64,000 nt of DNA from Candidatus Micropelagos thuwalensis (GTDB taxonomy: Bacteria > Pseudomonadota > Alphaproteobacteria > RS24), in assembly GCF_000469155.1 (NCBI RefSeq), contig NZ_AWXE01000004.1, forward strand, positions 310,001-374,000. Reading direction: 5' to 3'. Both the position numbers and the translations under genes were made by a program. Below are positions 37,277 through 46,736 of the stretch, in pieces. Below the pieces are notes generated by a model, which was not told the origin of the DNA, did not search any database, and was given only the letters and a program-made list of their open reading frames with translations. Numbering within the stretch: the stretch's first letter is position 1; each line of letters begins with the position of its first letter.

Positions 37277-37812
37277 CAATCAAAGCGAATATCTTCATGG
37301 AATTCTTAACTTCATTCAAGTCACTCTTGAAGCAAGGGCCTGCAAAGAAGGGGCTCATTATTTGTTTCGTTCTCGTTTTCCTCGACCAGTTCACCAAGCA
37401 AACAGTTTTGACCCAGATTACAGAAACGGACAGAGTCCCCATTTTGCCAATTCTCGATTTTGTATTGATATGGAATACCGGCATCAGCTATGGACTTTTT
37501 GATAGTTCGGGCATGTTTGGGCGTGTCACCCTCTCTGTACTCGGACTGCTAATAACCCTGTTTTTGCTTGTCCAAATGGTGCGATCGACAGGAAAATTGG
37601 AAAGACTCGGTTATTGTCTTATTATTGGTGGCGCGATAGGCAATATTATTGATCGCGTTATATATGGCGGGGTTATTGACTTCATAAGTTTTCATTATGA
37701 AAACTATTACTGGTATGTCTTTAATCTTGCCGATGTTTGGATTAGTTTAGGTGTTATAACGATTCTATGGGACAGTTTTTTCCTGTCTGGCAAAACTCCT
37801 AATGGAGTTTAG
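37273..37812 (+). CDS. lspA: lipoprotein signal peptidase II
   Basis: A 179-residue, four-helix inner-membrane aspartic protease that removes lipoprotein signal peptides. Catalytic aspartates are Asp127 in GGAIGNIIDR and Asp154 in FNLADVW. Other family marks are LDQFTKQ and WNTGISYGLF. ATG 37273 overlaps the ileS stop by 4 bp; the ATG at 37300 is a possible alternative start. Downstream genes encode lipoproteins (DUF3035 and an M16 peptidase), which are likely substrates of this enzyme. Confidence 0.95.
   Translation: MTIKANIFMEFLTSFKSLLKQGPAKKGLIICFVLVFLDQFTKQTVLTQITETDRVPILPILDFVLIWNTGISYGLFDSSGMFGRVTLSVLGLLITLFLLVQMVRSTGKLERLGYCLIIGGAIGNIIDRVIYGGVIDFISFHYENYYWYVFNLADVWISLGVITILWDSFFLSGKTPNGV
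37793..37810 (+). other. small hairpin overlapping the lspA stop
   Basis: AAACTCC (37793-37799) and GGAGTTT (37804-37810) pair around TAAT. A second small hairpin, GACAG...CTGTC, lies at 37771-37787. No long T-run follows. They may be weak attenuators between lspA and the DUF3035 gene, or have no role. Confidence 0.3.
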
Positions 37813-37899
37813 TCTCCGGAATAATTTAATATTATAATGGTGTTTAATGTGCCATTCCCTGATATGGAATTTCTTAACAAGGTAACAAGGAAAGTGAGC

Positions 37900-38328
37900 A
37901 TGACAGATTTTAAAATGAACCGCGGTATAAACATCCTCGGCCTTTTGTGTTTGACACTGACAGTCTCAGCCTGTGGTAGCGGTCTCTCAGACGCTTTCGC
38001 CTACAAAAAAAACCCACCGGATGAATTTGCCATTCTGAAAAAACAACCGCTGATTATTCCGCCAGACTATTCTTTGAAACCACCAAATGAAGCTGGAAGT
38101 AAAATTGCCCGCGCCAGCACGCGTGTTGAGGCCGAACAAATTCTGACTGGTCGTGAAGTCGATATTAATGAAATTGCCTCAGATGGCGAAAGGGAGATTC
38201 TTGACCGCGTTGGCTCTAACCCAAGCCAAAACAACGTGCGCGCAAAAATCCAAAATGACGGTAATAACGTTATCAGCAAGGACAAAGCTGTCACGGAAAA
38301 GCTTATTTTGAACACGACCGGAGAATAG
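37900..38328 (+). CDS. DUF3035 lipoprotein (BamF-like)
   Basis: A 142-residue lipoprotein. The start is ATG 37900, with AAGGA upstream, because it gives a normal signal peptide ending in the lipobox LTVSAC (Cys25). The mature part has PPDEFAILKKQPLIIPPDYSL, the conserved DUF3035 block, here quoted in part as DEFAILKKQPLIIPP. I recall that a DUF3035 protein of Caulobacter was named BamF, a subunit of the outer-membrane barrel assembly complex; the call follows that. It is mostly low-complexity after residue 90. It sits between lspA and an M16 pair, as in related genomes. Confidence 0.8.
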   Translation: MTDFKMNRGINILGLLCLTLTVSACGSGLSDAFAYKKNPPDEFAILKKQPLIIPPDYSLKPPNEAGSKIARASTRVEAEQILTGREVDINEIASDGEREILDRVGSNPSQNNVRAKIQNDGNNVISKDKAVTEKLILNTTGE

Positions 38329-38341
38329 GTCGGGTTTCGCG

Positions 38342-39745
38342 ATGTTTTTCCAGTCTTCTGGGCGCCCCTTTTATATCCTCTTTGTGATTGCAAGTGTTGT
38401 TCTTTCAGCCTGCTCGCAATCGGCTGATGAGCTTCAAAACATTAAAACAGACCGCCTGCCCAATGGGTTAGAGATTGTTGTTATTACTGATACCAGAGCA
38501 CCTGTCATTACACATATGATTTGGTATAAAGCTGGTGCCATGGACGACCCTGAGGGGAAATCTGGTATCGCGCATTATTTCGAACATTTGATGTTCAAAG
38601 GTACAAAGACCCTCGCGCCTGGAGAGTTTTCTGAGAAAATCGCCATGATGGGCGGCAGTGAAAACGCCTTTACAGCTTATGATTATACGGCCTATTTCCA
38701 GCGTATATCCGCAGACAAGTTGACCGAAGTCATGAAGCTGGAAGCTGACCGTATGTCAAACCTGGTATTTGTCGAGTCACAGGCACTATCCGAGCGCGAT
38801 GTGGTGCTGGAAGAACGTGCATCCCGCACCGACTCAAGCCCTCCAGCTCTATTGGGTGAAAAATTACGTCACGTTTTGCATAAGCCGCATCCCTATGCGC
38901 GCCCAATTATTGGCTGGCGCCACGAAATTGAAAAGCTAAACCTGGAAGACGCAAAGAATTTTTATAAACGGTTTTATGCGCCGGATAATGCGATACTGGT
39001 CGTTGCAGGCGATACCGATATGCCTGAAGTTAAAAGACTTGCGGCAAAATATTATGGCGTAATCCCTCCTGCGAATAAGCCGAAAAATCAGCTGATAAAA
39101 GGCGATAGCTTATCCGCGCCTGAGGCCATTTACATGCAAGACGTTAGAACCCGCCAACCGGTTATGCAACGTATATACCGGCTACCTGAATGGAGTCGGG
39201 ATAATGCTAAATCTTTTGCCGCCCTTGAATTATTGATGGAGATTTTGTCATCAGGCACAACAGGGCGACTCTATCAGTCGCTTGTTGTTGATGAAAAAAT
39301 TTCTGTAGGTGTCGGGGGGTGGGCAGACACAATGCGCCGAGGTCAAGGTGAGGCCGTGGTTTATATATCGCCCAGGGACATAACCCATATAGATGATAAT
39401 ATTGCGCTTCTGGACTCTGAAATCGCAAAACTTAAAGCAGAACATATAACACAGCAGGAACTCGAACGCGCCAAAACCAAAATCCTTGCTGACACACTTT
39501 ACGCGCGCGACAGTCAATTCGCGCAAGCTCGCATTTATGGTTCTTTGCTCACTATCGGCCTGAAGGTTGAGGACGTGGATCGTTGGACACAAAATATTGA
39601 GGCTGTTTCTGTCGCCGATATTCAGAAAGCAGCAACTTTATACCTAGATGCAAGCCAAAGTATCACCGGTATCCTAACCCCGCCTTTAGACTCCTCGAAT
39701 GAAACAGAAAAAGGCTATGAAAAAGCTGGGGAGGTGAAATCTTGA
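38342..39745 (+). CDS. M16-family zinc metallopeptidase, lipoprotein
   Basis: A 467-residue insulinase-type protease. The signal peptide ends in the lipobox VLSAC (Cys24), so the enzyme should be lipid-anchored in the envelope. The inverted zinc motif HYFEH (78-82) is intact, and the third ligand is expected in the LEER at about 156-159. The C-terminal half is the typical inactive M16 domain. The neighbouring gene encodes a second, HXXEH-lacking M16 protein, and the two should form the active heterodimer. Its substrate is unknown; relatives clear periplasmic peptides. Confidence 0.92.
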   Translation: MFFQSSGRPFYILFVIASVVLSACSQSADELQNIKTDRLPNGLEIVVITDTRAPVITHMIWYKAGAMDDPEGKSGIAHYFEHLMFKGTKTLAPGEFSEKIAMMGGSENAFTAYDYTAYFQRISADKLTEVMKLEADRMSNLVFVESQALSERDVVLEERASRTDSSPPALLGEKLRHVLHKPHPYARPIIGWRHEIEKLNLEDAKNFYKRFYAPDNAILVVAGDTDMPEVKRLAAKYYGVIPPANKPKNQLIKGDSLSAPEAIYMQDVRTRQPVMQRIYRLPEWSRDNAKSFAALELLMEILSSGTTGRLYQSLVVDEKISVGVGGWADTMRRGQGEAVVYISPRDITHIDDNIALLDSEIAKLKAEHITQQELERAKTKILADTLYARDSQFAQARIYGSLLTIGLKVEDVDRWTQNIEAVSVADIQKAATLYLDASQSITGILTPPLDSSNETEKGYEKAGEVKS

Positions 39746-41061
39746 TACGTCATGTCGTAAAAATTATTGCCGGCTTCTGTCTTCTAATAGTTTTTTCTGC
39801 TGGACTCCTCTCGTCATCTGCACAAGCACTTGAGTTTCGACAACTCACCAGCCCTAAAGGAATAAAGCTGTGGTTTGTAAAAGATACAAACCTGCCCATT
39901 ATCCAAATGAGATTTTTGTGGCGTGGCGGGGCGGCAAATTTTGATCCTGGTCTCATCCGCTTTTTATCAACCATGTTGGATGAAGGGGCTGGCGACCTTG
40001 ATGCTAAAACCTTTCAGACCCGAAAAGAAGATTATGGCATTAAGCTTTCATTTTCTGCCGAAAAAGATAATTTCAGCGGCTCTTTAAGGACTTTAACAAA
40101 ACATAAAGATGAAGCTTTCTCTCTGCTAGGGCTTGCGGTGAACAATCCACGTTTTGATATCGCGCCACTTGAAAGAATGCGCCAGGCACTTATGGCCGGG
40201 CATCGCAGTAGTGCCTCCAACAGCGGTACAATCGCCTCAGAAACATGGTGGCAAAACGCATTAGAGGGACATGCTTATGCCACCCCCATGCGGGGTACGC
40301 CGGAAGCTACCCAAAAAATAAATTCGAGTATGTTGCGTAAAGCGCATCAGCAACTTTTCGCCCAAGACAATCTAATAATATCTGTTGTCGGTGATATTGA
40401 AGAAGCCGATTTGCTATCTCAAGTTGATGAGATATTTGCCGAACTGCCGTTAAAAAACAGCCTTCAACCTATCAAGCCGTTCACTTTCTCTGACGAAAAC
40501 CTTGTATCAGTCGAGTTTCCCGGACCTCAAACTGAAATAATATTTGGCCATATCGGTATCCCCTTTGACGATCCAGATTATTATACCGCTATTGTGGTGA
40601 ATCATATTCTCGGCGGTGGTGGGTTTTCAGCCCGCCTCATGACCGAAATTAGAGAAAAGCGGGGCCTTGTTTACAGCGTCTACAGCTACATGGATGAAGT
40701 AGGCTCACTTCCGGTTTGGATGGGGCGGATGGCAACAGGCCATAAAAATGTTGATGAAGCACTCTCTATATTACGCACCGAATTGCAACACATGCGTGAG
40801 GATGGCCCGACCGAAATTGAACTGGAAAATGCAAAAAACTATATCATAGGTAGTTATGCGCTTGGCTTTGACAGTGGCAGAAAAATTGCGTCGAAAATGT
40901 TAACTGCACAATTTTTCGATTTACCCCCATCGCATTTTGAGAAGCGTAATAATTATATTAAAGCAGTCACACTTGAAGATGCCAAGCGTGTTGCTCGCCG
41001 GCTCTTAAAGCCTGACCAGTTAATCATTACAGCCGTCGGTCAAAAAAACACCTCAGAATAG
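39742..41061 (+). CDS. M16-family peptidase partner subunit (no zinc motif)
   Basis: A 439-residue M16-fold protein with an N-terminal signal peptide (to about Ala30). The position of HXXEH reads RFLSTMLDEGAG, so the zinc site is missing. The C-terminal half keeps the R/Y substrate-grip motif FSARLMTEIREKRGLVYSVY, here in part EKRGLVYSVY. Such subunits pair with an active M16 subunit, encoded immediately upstream with a 4-bp overlap. The start is TTG (39742), supported by a strong GGAGGT six bases upstream. Confidence 0.9.
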   Translation: MIRHVVKIIAGFCLLIVFSAGLLSSSAQALEFRQLTSPKGIKLWFVKDTNLPIIQMRFLWRGGAANFDPGLIRFLSTMLDEGAGDLDAKTFQTRKEDYGIKLSFSAEKDNFSGSLRTLTKHKDEAFSLLGLAVNNPRFDIAPLERMRQALMAGHRSSASNSGTIASETWWQNALEGHAYATPMRGTPEATQKINSSMLRKAHQQLFAQDNLIISVVGDIEEADLLSQVDEIFAELPLKNSLQPIKPFTFSDENLVSVEFPGPQTEIIFGHIGIPFDDPDYYTAIVVNHILGGGGFSARLMTEIREKRGLVYSVYSYMDEVGSLPVWMGRMATGHKNVDEALSILRTELQHMREDGPTEIELENAKNYIIGSYALGFDSGRKIASKMLTAQFFDLPPSHFEKRNNYIKAVTLEDAKRVARRLLKPDQLIITAVGQKNTSE

Positions 41062-41065
41062 GACG

Positions 41066-41830
41066 TTATTTACCCTTCCATTGCGGCGCACGTTTTTCGG
41101 CAAATGCCGTCGCGCCTTCTATCGCATCTTCGCTTGTTAGAATGGGTGTCGAAAGAACTTTTTCTTTCTGGAACATTTCATCGTTAGACCAGTCACGCGC
41201 ACTATTTACAATTTTCTTACTCGCGGCAACGGCTAGCGGACCGTTTTCACAAATTTTTTCGGCCATTTCAATCGCCGCTTCCAGCGCCTTACCATCCTCA
41301 ACAACATGATTAACCAGCCCGGTTTGATAAGCGCGCGCGCTGTCAATAAAATCGCCTGTTAAAGCAAGTTCCATAGCTAGACGGTGAAAAGTCTGTGTCG
41401 GCAAGCGAAGCAGACCGCCACCGGCAGCCACGAGGCCACGCTTCACTTCAGGCACGCCAAATTGGGAACTTTTTGAGGCAATAATCAAATCACATGAAAG
41501 AGCTATCTCAAATCCACCAGCAAGCGCATAACCTTCGACTGCAGCGATAAGTGGTTTTTCCGGAGGAGACTCGACCAAACCAGCAAAACCTTTGCCTTTC
41601 ACTGCAGGCGACTCCCCGCTGACAAAAGCTTTTAAGTCCATGCCTGAACAAAATGTGCCGCCCGCTCCAGTCAAAATACCCACACGAATGTCTGGGTTTT
41701 CATCCAGTTCTTCCATAGCAGCACCAATTTTTTCAGATGTGGCACGATTGATTGCATTCCTGGCTTGGGGGCGATTAATGGTAACAATCAAAATGCCGTT
41801 TTCGACTTGGGTAATTACTTCTTCGCTCAT
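41066..41830 (-). CDS. enoyl-CoA hydratase/isomerase (crotonase) family protein
   Basis: A 254-residue crotonase-fold protein. Oxyanion-hole motifs are FCSGMDLKAF and EGYALAGGFEIAL; both catalytic glutamates of true hydratases appear conserved, in GGFEIAL and FGVPEVKRG. Start ATG 41830 has GGAG seven bases upstream; the GTG at 41833 is less likely. Such enzymes hydrate trans-2-enoyl-CoA in fatty acid or amino acid catabolism. It is convergent with the M16 pair with a 4-bp gap, and the exact substrate is open. Confidence 0.9.
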   Translation of the reverse strand: MSEEVITQVENGILIVTINRPQARNAINRATSEKIGAAMEELDENPDIRVGILTGAGGTFCSGMDLKAFVSGESPAVKGKGFAGLVESPPEKPLIAAVEGYALAGGFEIALSCDLIIASKSSQFGVPEVKRGLVAAGGGLLRLPTQTFHRLAMELALTGDFIDSARAYQTGLVNHVVEDGKALEAAIEMAEKICENGPLAVAASKKIVNSARDWSNDEMFQKEKVLSTPILTSEDAIEGATAFAEKRAPQWKGK

Positions 41831-41960
41831 CACTATCTCCGGATTGTATCATGTCACTCAAGCTTAACATTCAACAAGATTTCAAACTATATGCCTAACA
41901 AATGACATGTGATTATGTTAACCACAATAGGCAATCATCAAAATTGCCAGGATTGATAAC

Positions 41961-42785
41961 ATGTTTTTTTTCCCGCTAAGAGACGATAATCCCACGTCAA
42001 AAACCCCCTGGGTGAACTGGGTGATTATTGCTTTATGTTGTTTTGTTTTTTTGGTTCAACTGTCACAAGGCAGCTATAATGAGGTGCTCATTCAAGGTTT
42101 GGGCGTCACGCCGGCGGTATTGTTTGGACAAAACTATCTCCCTTTCGAGTATCAACTTGTACCATCTTGGGCAACTGTCCTGACGTCGATGTTTCTGCAT
42201 GGCGGGATTATGCATTTACTTGGCAATATACTTTATCTTTGGATTTTCGGTGACAACATAGAAGACTGCGTCGGCTCCAAATTCCGCTATATCTCCCTCT
42301 ATGTCTGCTGTGGAATTGCAGCAGCATTTGCACAAAGTCTGGTCGACCCAAATTCAATGATACCCATGATTGGTGCAAGCGGAGCCATTGCCGGAATGCT
42401 AGGCGCATATCTGATTTTACATCCGCGCGCCAATATTATCTGTCTTGTTGGGTTTTTCGTATTTTTCCGTACCGTTAATGTGCCTGCATTTTTGGTGCTG
42501 GGTGGGTGGATTGGTTTACAATTTCTCAATTTAGGACAGGTTGATAGCGGCGTGGCATATGTCGCTCATATCGGCGGATTTGTTGCCGGAGTCATTCTAA
42601 TTCCCTTTTTCAAACAGGCACATGTGCCGCTTTTTGACAAATCACACTCCAGAGCGTTTAAAATTGACCGCGTGCAATCTAAAGATCTCGCAAAAGGGCT
42701 ACATGTGCCTTCTATGCCGCGAAAACCAAAAGAAACAACCTCAACCGACGACAAGAACAAAACAAAAAGACATCCTTGGGCATAA
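41961..42785 (+). CDS. rhomboid-family intramembrane serine protease
   Basis: A 274-residue protein with about six membrane helices. The catalytic dyad is visible: Ser140 in GASGAIAG and His203 in AHIGGFVAG. The oxyanion region HGGIMHLLGN carries the usual His and Asn. The hydrophilic, Lys-rich C-terminus is cytoplasmic. Length fits bacterial rhomboids of this type. Substrates are unknown. It begins in a clean 130-bp gap and is followed after 71 bp by a CHASE2 cyclase. Confidence 0.9.
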   Translation: MFFFPLRDDNPTSKTPWVNWVIIALCCFVFLVQLSQGSYNEVLIQGLGVTPAVLFGQNYLPFEYQLVPSWATVLTSMFLHGGIMHLLGNILYLWIFGDNIEDCVGSKFRYISLYVCCGIAAAFAQSLVDPNSMIPMIGASGAIAGMLGAYLILHPRANIICLVGFFVFFRTVNVPAFLVLGGWIGLQFLNLGQVDSGVAYVAHIGGFVAGVILIPFFKQAHVPLFDKSHSRAFKIDRVQSKDLAKGLHVPSMPRKPKETTSTDDKNKTKRHPWA

Positions 42786-42856
42786 AGTATTTTCAAATTT
42801 GCTCATGGGCTGGCATATTAGTCTGCTGACTAGTTGTTTTTACAGGTATAAGTTAA

Positions 42857-45145
42857 ATGTTTGTCAGGTTGCTTAGTTTTCTCAAGTTCACCAAAATAGT
42901 TGGCTGGGTTTTACCCCTCATCGTCCTTATTGCGGTGACCGGAATGGTCTGGGGACTTCCCCGTCCCTTGGAAGCTTTGCAAAATGCAGTTTTTGATCAG
43001 TATAATCGGTTGCATCCGCGACAGGTCGAGAACAATCCTGTCTTCATAATAGATATTGACGAAAAGAGCCTTGAACTTTTCGGTCAATTTCCATGGCCCC
43101 GCCAAATTTTTTCGGACATCATCACTACTGCTTCGGCATCTGGCGCGGCAGCAATCGGTATTGATGTGATGTTTGCCGAACCTGATCGCAACAGCCCTTC
43201 CGAAGTCTTAGCGAACTGGAAATCCCTGCAAATGATGGAAGATGCTTCGCAAGCAAGCCTAAACTGGGATGTACTTGAAAAAGACATTATGAAAAACATT
43301 GTCGACCCTGACGGAACACTTGCAAAAGCTCTTCGGAACAGTAACACAGTTTTATCCATGGCCTTTACCGATGATGGGCGCTCCATCCCCATATCAAAGA
43401 CAGGCTTTGCAATTCAAAAAACCAATCTGGAACTTGTCGACCCATTGCTTTATGTCCCACAAAGCTCAGCCGCTATTAGCAATCTCGATATGCTTCATGA
43501 AGCAGCCTCGGGTGTAGGGCTTATTAATGCTAAAATAGACAGTGACGGCCTAATCAGGACAACCTTTACGGTTCTGAGACATGAGCAGCAACTTTACCCG
43601 GCAATGGCGATTGAACTCTTAAGGGTTGCGCAAGGCGCCCAATCCTTAATTGTAAAAACAACGGGTGTGCGCAGCGAGGCAGGATTCTCTTCCGGCGCAG
43701 GTTTATCTCGCATTAAGGTCGGGCAATTTATCGTGCCAGTAGAAGCTGACGGATCGATGCGCCTTTATTACACCGAACGCAAAAACATCCAACGCATACC
43801 TGCATGGAAGGTGGCGACACGTGATTTTGATCCCCTCTTCATGTCCGGTAAGATTGGCATCATTGGCAGTAGTGCAGCCGGTCTACTAGATAATCGTGCA
43901 ACCCCGATAGACCCTGTAACCCCCGGTGTGGAAATACATTTGCAGGCCATACAGCAAATTGTTGATGGTCAATTCCTCACCCGCCCGCTATTACTTAAAT
44001 TTGGGGAGATTGCTCTCGCCTTCACCATGGGTCTCCTCATCATTGCTCTGGTCGAACTCACCGGTTTGATTTTTCCCACCCTATTATGGTTTTTGACTTC
44101 CTTAAGCGGTGTAGGATTTTCCTGGTGGTCCTACACAGAAAAAATGATGCTTGTTGACCCCGCCAATCCGATTTTCATAACTGGCGCAACATTGCTGACT
44201 GCAGGGGCGCTACGATACATCCGCAATGAAGAAGAACGGCGCGGCGTACGGAATGCTTTTGGTCAATATCTAGCACCTGAGCTGGTGGAGGTAATTGCCA
44301 AAAACCCAAAAGAACTCCAGCTAGGGGGGGTAGTAAAACCGCTAACCGTGATGTTTACGGATATCAGAGATTTTACTAGCATTTCGGAGGGACTATCCCA
44401 GACACCCCAACTTCTTACCCATCTTATCAATCGGTTTCTGACAACCATGTCAGGTTTGATTTATAACCGTCAGGGCACTATCGACAAATATATTGGCGAC
44501 TGCATTATGGCATTCTGGAATGCACCGACAGATCTGGAAAACCATGAACGCCTTTCCTGCCTTGCGGCGCTGGATATGCAAAAGGCGATTAAAGAACTTA
44601 ATCATTCTCTTAAAAATGACCCTGAACTTAAAGGGGTTTGGAGCAGTCAATTAGCTATGGGCATTGGCCTCAATACAGGTGAAACCCTTGTCGGTAATAT
44701 CGGATCCGATCAAAGATTTAATTATTCCGCATTGGGTGATGCCGTGAATGTAGCCGCCAGACTTGAAGGCCAAACAAAATTTTACGGCGTTGATATTTTG
44801 CTAGGTGCCCAAACGGCTGAAGCTGCCAGCGACATGGCCATGCTTGAAATTGATTTGATTACATTGAAAGGCAAAGCAGAACCCGAGCGTATTTATGTGT
44901 TGATGGGAGATAACGATAAGGCCATAGACGCAGATTTCCTCTCCGGTAAAGCCATGCATGAACGCATGCTTGAGGCCTATAAAGGTCAAAACTGGCGTTT
45001 GGCGATTGATCTATTGAATCGTCTGGAGGCAGTTTTTCCAGAATTAAAGAAAACTTACAGAATTTATAGTACACGTATTGATAATTTTAGACATTACCCA
45101 CCTGGGGAAAACTGGAACGGCGTTTACGTAGCCACAAATAAGTAA
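42857..45145 (+). CDS. CHASE2-domain class III adenylate/guanylate cyclase
   Basis: A 762-residue membrane protein. An N-terminal helix is followed by an extracytoplasmic CHASE2 sensor (about 40-370; PVFIIDIDEKSLELFG, GIDVMFAEPDR), three membrane helices (about 375-455) and a class III cyclase domain. Catalytic metal aspartates are Asp502 in FTDIRDFT and the Asp of KYIGDCIMAFW (548), with GDAVNVAARLE further on. It should make cAMP, or less likely cGMP, in response to an envelope signal. It is 11 bp before an MBL-fold gene. The nearby pilus genes make a second-messenger link to pili plausible. Confidence 0.92.
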   Translation: MFVRLLSFLKFTKIVGWVLPLIVLIAVTGMVWGLPRPLEALQNAVFDQYNRLHPRQVENNPVFIIDIDEKSLELFGQFPWPRQIFSDIITTASASGAAAIGIDVMFAEPDRNSPSEVLANWKSLQMMEDASQASLNWDVLEKDIMKNIVDPDGTLAKALRNSNTVLSMAFTDDGRSIPISKTGFAIQKTNLELVDPLLYVPQSSAAISNLDMLHEAASGVGLINAKIDSDGLIRTTFTVLRHEQQLYPAMAIELLRVAQGAQSLIVKTTGVRSEAGFSSGAGLSRIKVGQFIVPVEADGSMRLYYTERKNIQRIPAWKVATRDFDPLFMSGKIGIIGSSAAGLLDNRATPIDPVTPGVEIHLQAIQQIVDGQFLTRPLLLKFGEIALAFTMGLLIIALVELTGLIFPTLLWFLTSLSGVGFSWWSYTEKMMLVDPANPIFITGATLLTAGALRYIRNEEERRGVRNAFGQYLAPELVEVIAKNPKELQLGGVVKPLTVMFTDIRDFTSISEGLSQTPQLLTHLINRFLTTMSGLIYNRQGTIDKYIGDCIMAFWNAPTDLENHERLSCLAALDMQKAIKELNHSLKNDPELKGVWSSQLAMGIGLNTGETLVGNIGSDQRFNYSALGDAVNVAARLEGQTKFYGVDILLGAQTAEAASDMAMLEIDLITLKGKAEPERIYVLMGDNDKAIDADFLSGKAMHERMLEAYKGQNWRLAIDLLNRLEAVFPELKKTYRIYSTRIDNFRHYPPGENWNGVYVATNK

Positions 45146-45156
45146 CGGAGTAAGAA

Positions 45157-46008
45157 GTGGTGACAGTTCAACAACCAATCGTCAAATTCTGGGGAACACG
45201 TGGGTCACTGCCTGTAAGTGGCGCAGCTCATGTTAAATATGGCGGTAATACAAGTTGTGTAGAAATCGGCCTCTCACGAGAAAGTGGGCAATTTGTTATC
45301 ATTGATGCCGGCTCGGGTCTACACGCTTTAGGTAACAGCCTTGAAGAAAGTAAAGGACAGGACTATCACATATGTCTCAGTCATTTTCACCTTGATCACC
45401 TGATTGGTATCCCTTTCTTTGCGCCTTTATTTCAGGCGGGATGTGCCGTGCATTTTCATACAATAATCGAAGATGCACCGGACGGATTTGAGCCAATTCT
45501 TGATAAACTCATGGCGACACCGTTTTTTCCAATACAGTCAGATGTTTTTCAGGCAGAGGTGCATTTTCACAGCCATGCCTCAACTTCACAAATTGATTTG
45601 GGTGAGATTAAGTTAACAACATGCCCAATACCTCATCCCGGCGGCGCTCACGCCTATCGTGTCAGCACTGGCGATATGGATGTTGTTTATGCGACAGACA
45701 CGGAGCATGAGCCAGGAACATTAAACACAAAACTGGTCGATTTTAGTCAGGCCGCAGATTTGATGCTGTATGATTGCACTTATGACGACAATGAATTTAT
45801 GGATAAAAAAGGTTTTGGACATTCAACTTGGCAAGAAGCATTGCGACTGGCGCAGGCCGCACAGGTCAAAAACCTAGCAATTTATCATCATGACCCCTCC
45901 AGATCAGATGTCCAACTTGACGAAATTGAAAAAAAGGCTCAACTTATATTCGAAAACTCTTTTGTTGCCGCGGATAATCAGCTTTTTGTTCTGGATAGCA
46001 GAAACTGA
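45157..46008 (+). CDS. MBL-fold metal-dependent hydrolase
   Basis: A 283-residue metallo-beta-lactamase-fold protein. The metal motif SHFHLDHLIG (76-81 carry HxHxDH) is intact, with further ligands in PHPGGAHAYR, ATDTEHE and HHDPSR. It starts with GTG (45157 or 45160), with CGGAG upstream. Relatives include phosphodiesterases, RNase Z-like enzymes and PhnP-like proteins. Being 11 bp after a nucleotide cyclase, it may be a cyclic-nucleotide phosphodiesterase, but that rests on position, not on a specific motif. Confidence 0.82.
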   Translation: MVTVQQPIVKFWGTRGSLPVSGAAHVKYGGNTSCVEIGLSRESGQFVIIDAGSGLHALGNSLEESKGQDYHICLSHFHLDHLIGIPFFAPLFQAGCAVHFHTIIEDAPDGFEPILDKLMATPFFPIQSDVFQAEVHFHSHASTSQIDLGEIKLTTCPIPHPGGAHAYRVSTGDMDVVYATDTEHEPGTLNTKLVDFSQAADLMLYDCTYDDNEFMDKKGFGHSTWQEALRLAQAAQVKNLAIYHHDPSRSDVQLDEIEKKAQLIFENSFVAADNQLFVLDSRN

Positions 46009-46091
46009 GCTTCTGTTGATATCTATCAATCCGCGATTTAGAATCAGTCGGCAATCATATATATTAAACACCTCTAGTCAGCGACTCTGAT

Positions 46092-46736
46092 ATGCAACTC
46101 GATTTAGAAAAAATACTGGAAATACTTTTCAGGGCATTCGATAAAAATCCACCATTATGGATTGGTGTCGGTTGCCTTTTTATTGCGTTGGTTGCATTTC
46201 TTATGTTCCGCATTATTTTCTCAGGCAAAAGAAAAAAACAAGTTAGAAAAGGCCAACCTGCAATTTTAAACAACACGCCACCGGATACTGGTGACAATGC
46301 CCCCGGACTGCCTGGCTTCATGGGTAATCAGGACAACACCAGCAAGCCCGAAGAAGTTATTCTGACTATTGATGACACGTTGACACCGCCAACGTCGTCA
46401 AACAATCAAGCCGACGAAGACGATGATAACAGTCTGTTGGAGGAATTAAGTATTCCGCGACCAGGAACTGATACACCGCCTCCTAAAAGAAGATTGTTTT
46501 CAAAATCTGTGCCTGCCACCGATGACCTGCCTTCCGAACAAACTCAGGAGGTTTCGACCGGGTTTGAGGTAAATAAGCCGTCCTCTAGTGATAGTCCGAA
46601 AGCAAATCTCACGGAAGATGAACTGGTTGAGATTGAACGAAAGCTCGTAGCTCTTCGGGAATTACATGATGCAGGTTTAATCGCAACTGAGATCTATCTC
46701 CTCAAAAGCCGAGAGTTTTCAAGAGACCTCGGATGA
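46092..46736 (+). CDS. membrane protein with disordered middle and SHOCT-like C-terminal tail
   Basis: A 214-residue protein that I do not recognise as a whole. One membrane helix (about 22-43) follows a short N-terminus. Then come a basic patch (GKRKKQVRKG), a Pro/Asp/Ser-rich region to about residue 175, and a C-terminal helix pair (EIERKLVALRELHDAGLIAT) similar to SHOCT oligomerisation motifs. Its stop overlaps the start of a pseudopilin gene by 4 bp, so it is likely the first gene of that minor-pilin operon. A scaffold or regulator for the pilus is a guess. Confidence 0.65.
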   Translation: MQLDLEKILEILFRAFDKNPPLWIGVGCLFIALVAFLMFRIIFSGKRKKQVRKGQPAILNNTPPDTGDNAPGLPGFMGNQDNTSKPEEVILTIDDTLTPPTSSNNQADEDDDNSLLEELSIPRPGTDTPPPKRRLFSKSVPATDDLPSEQTQEVSTGFEVNKPSSSDSPKANLTEDELVEIERKLVALRELHDAGLIATEIYLLKSREFSRDLG

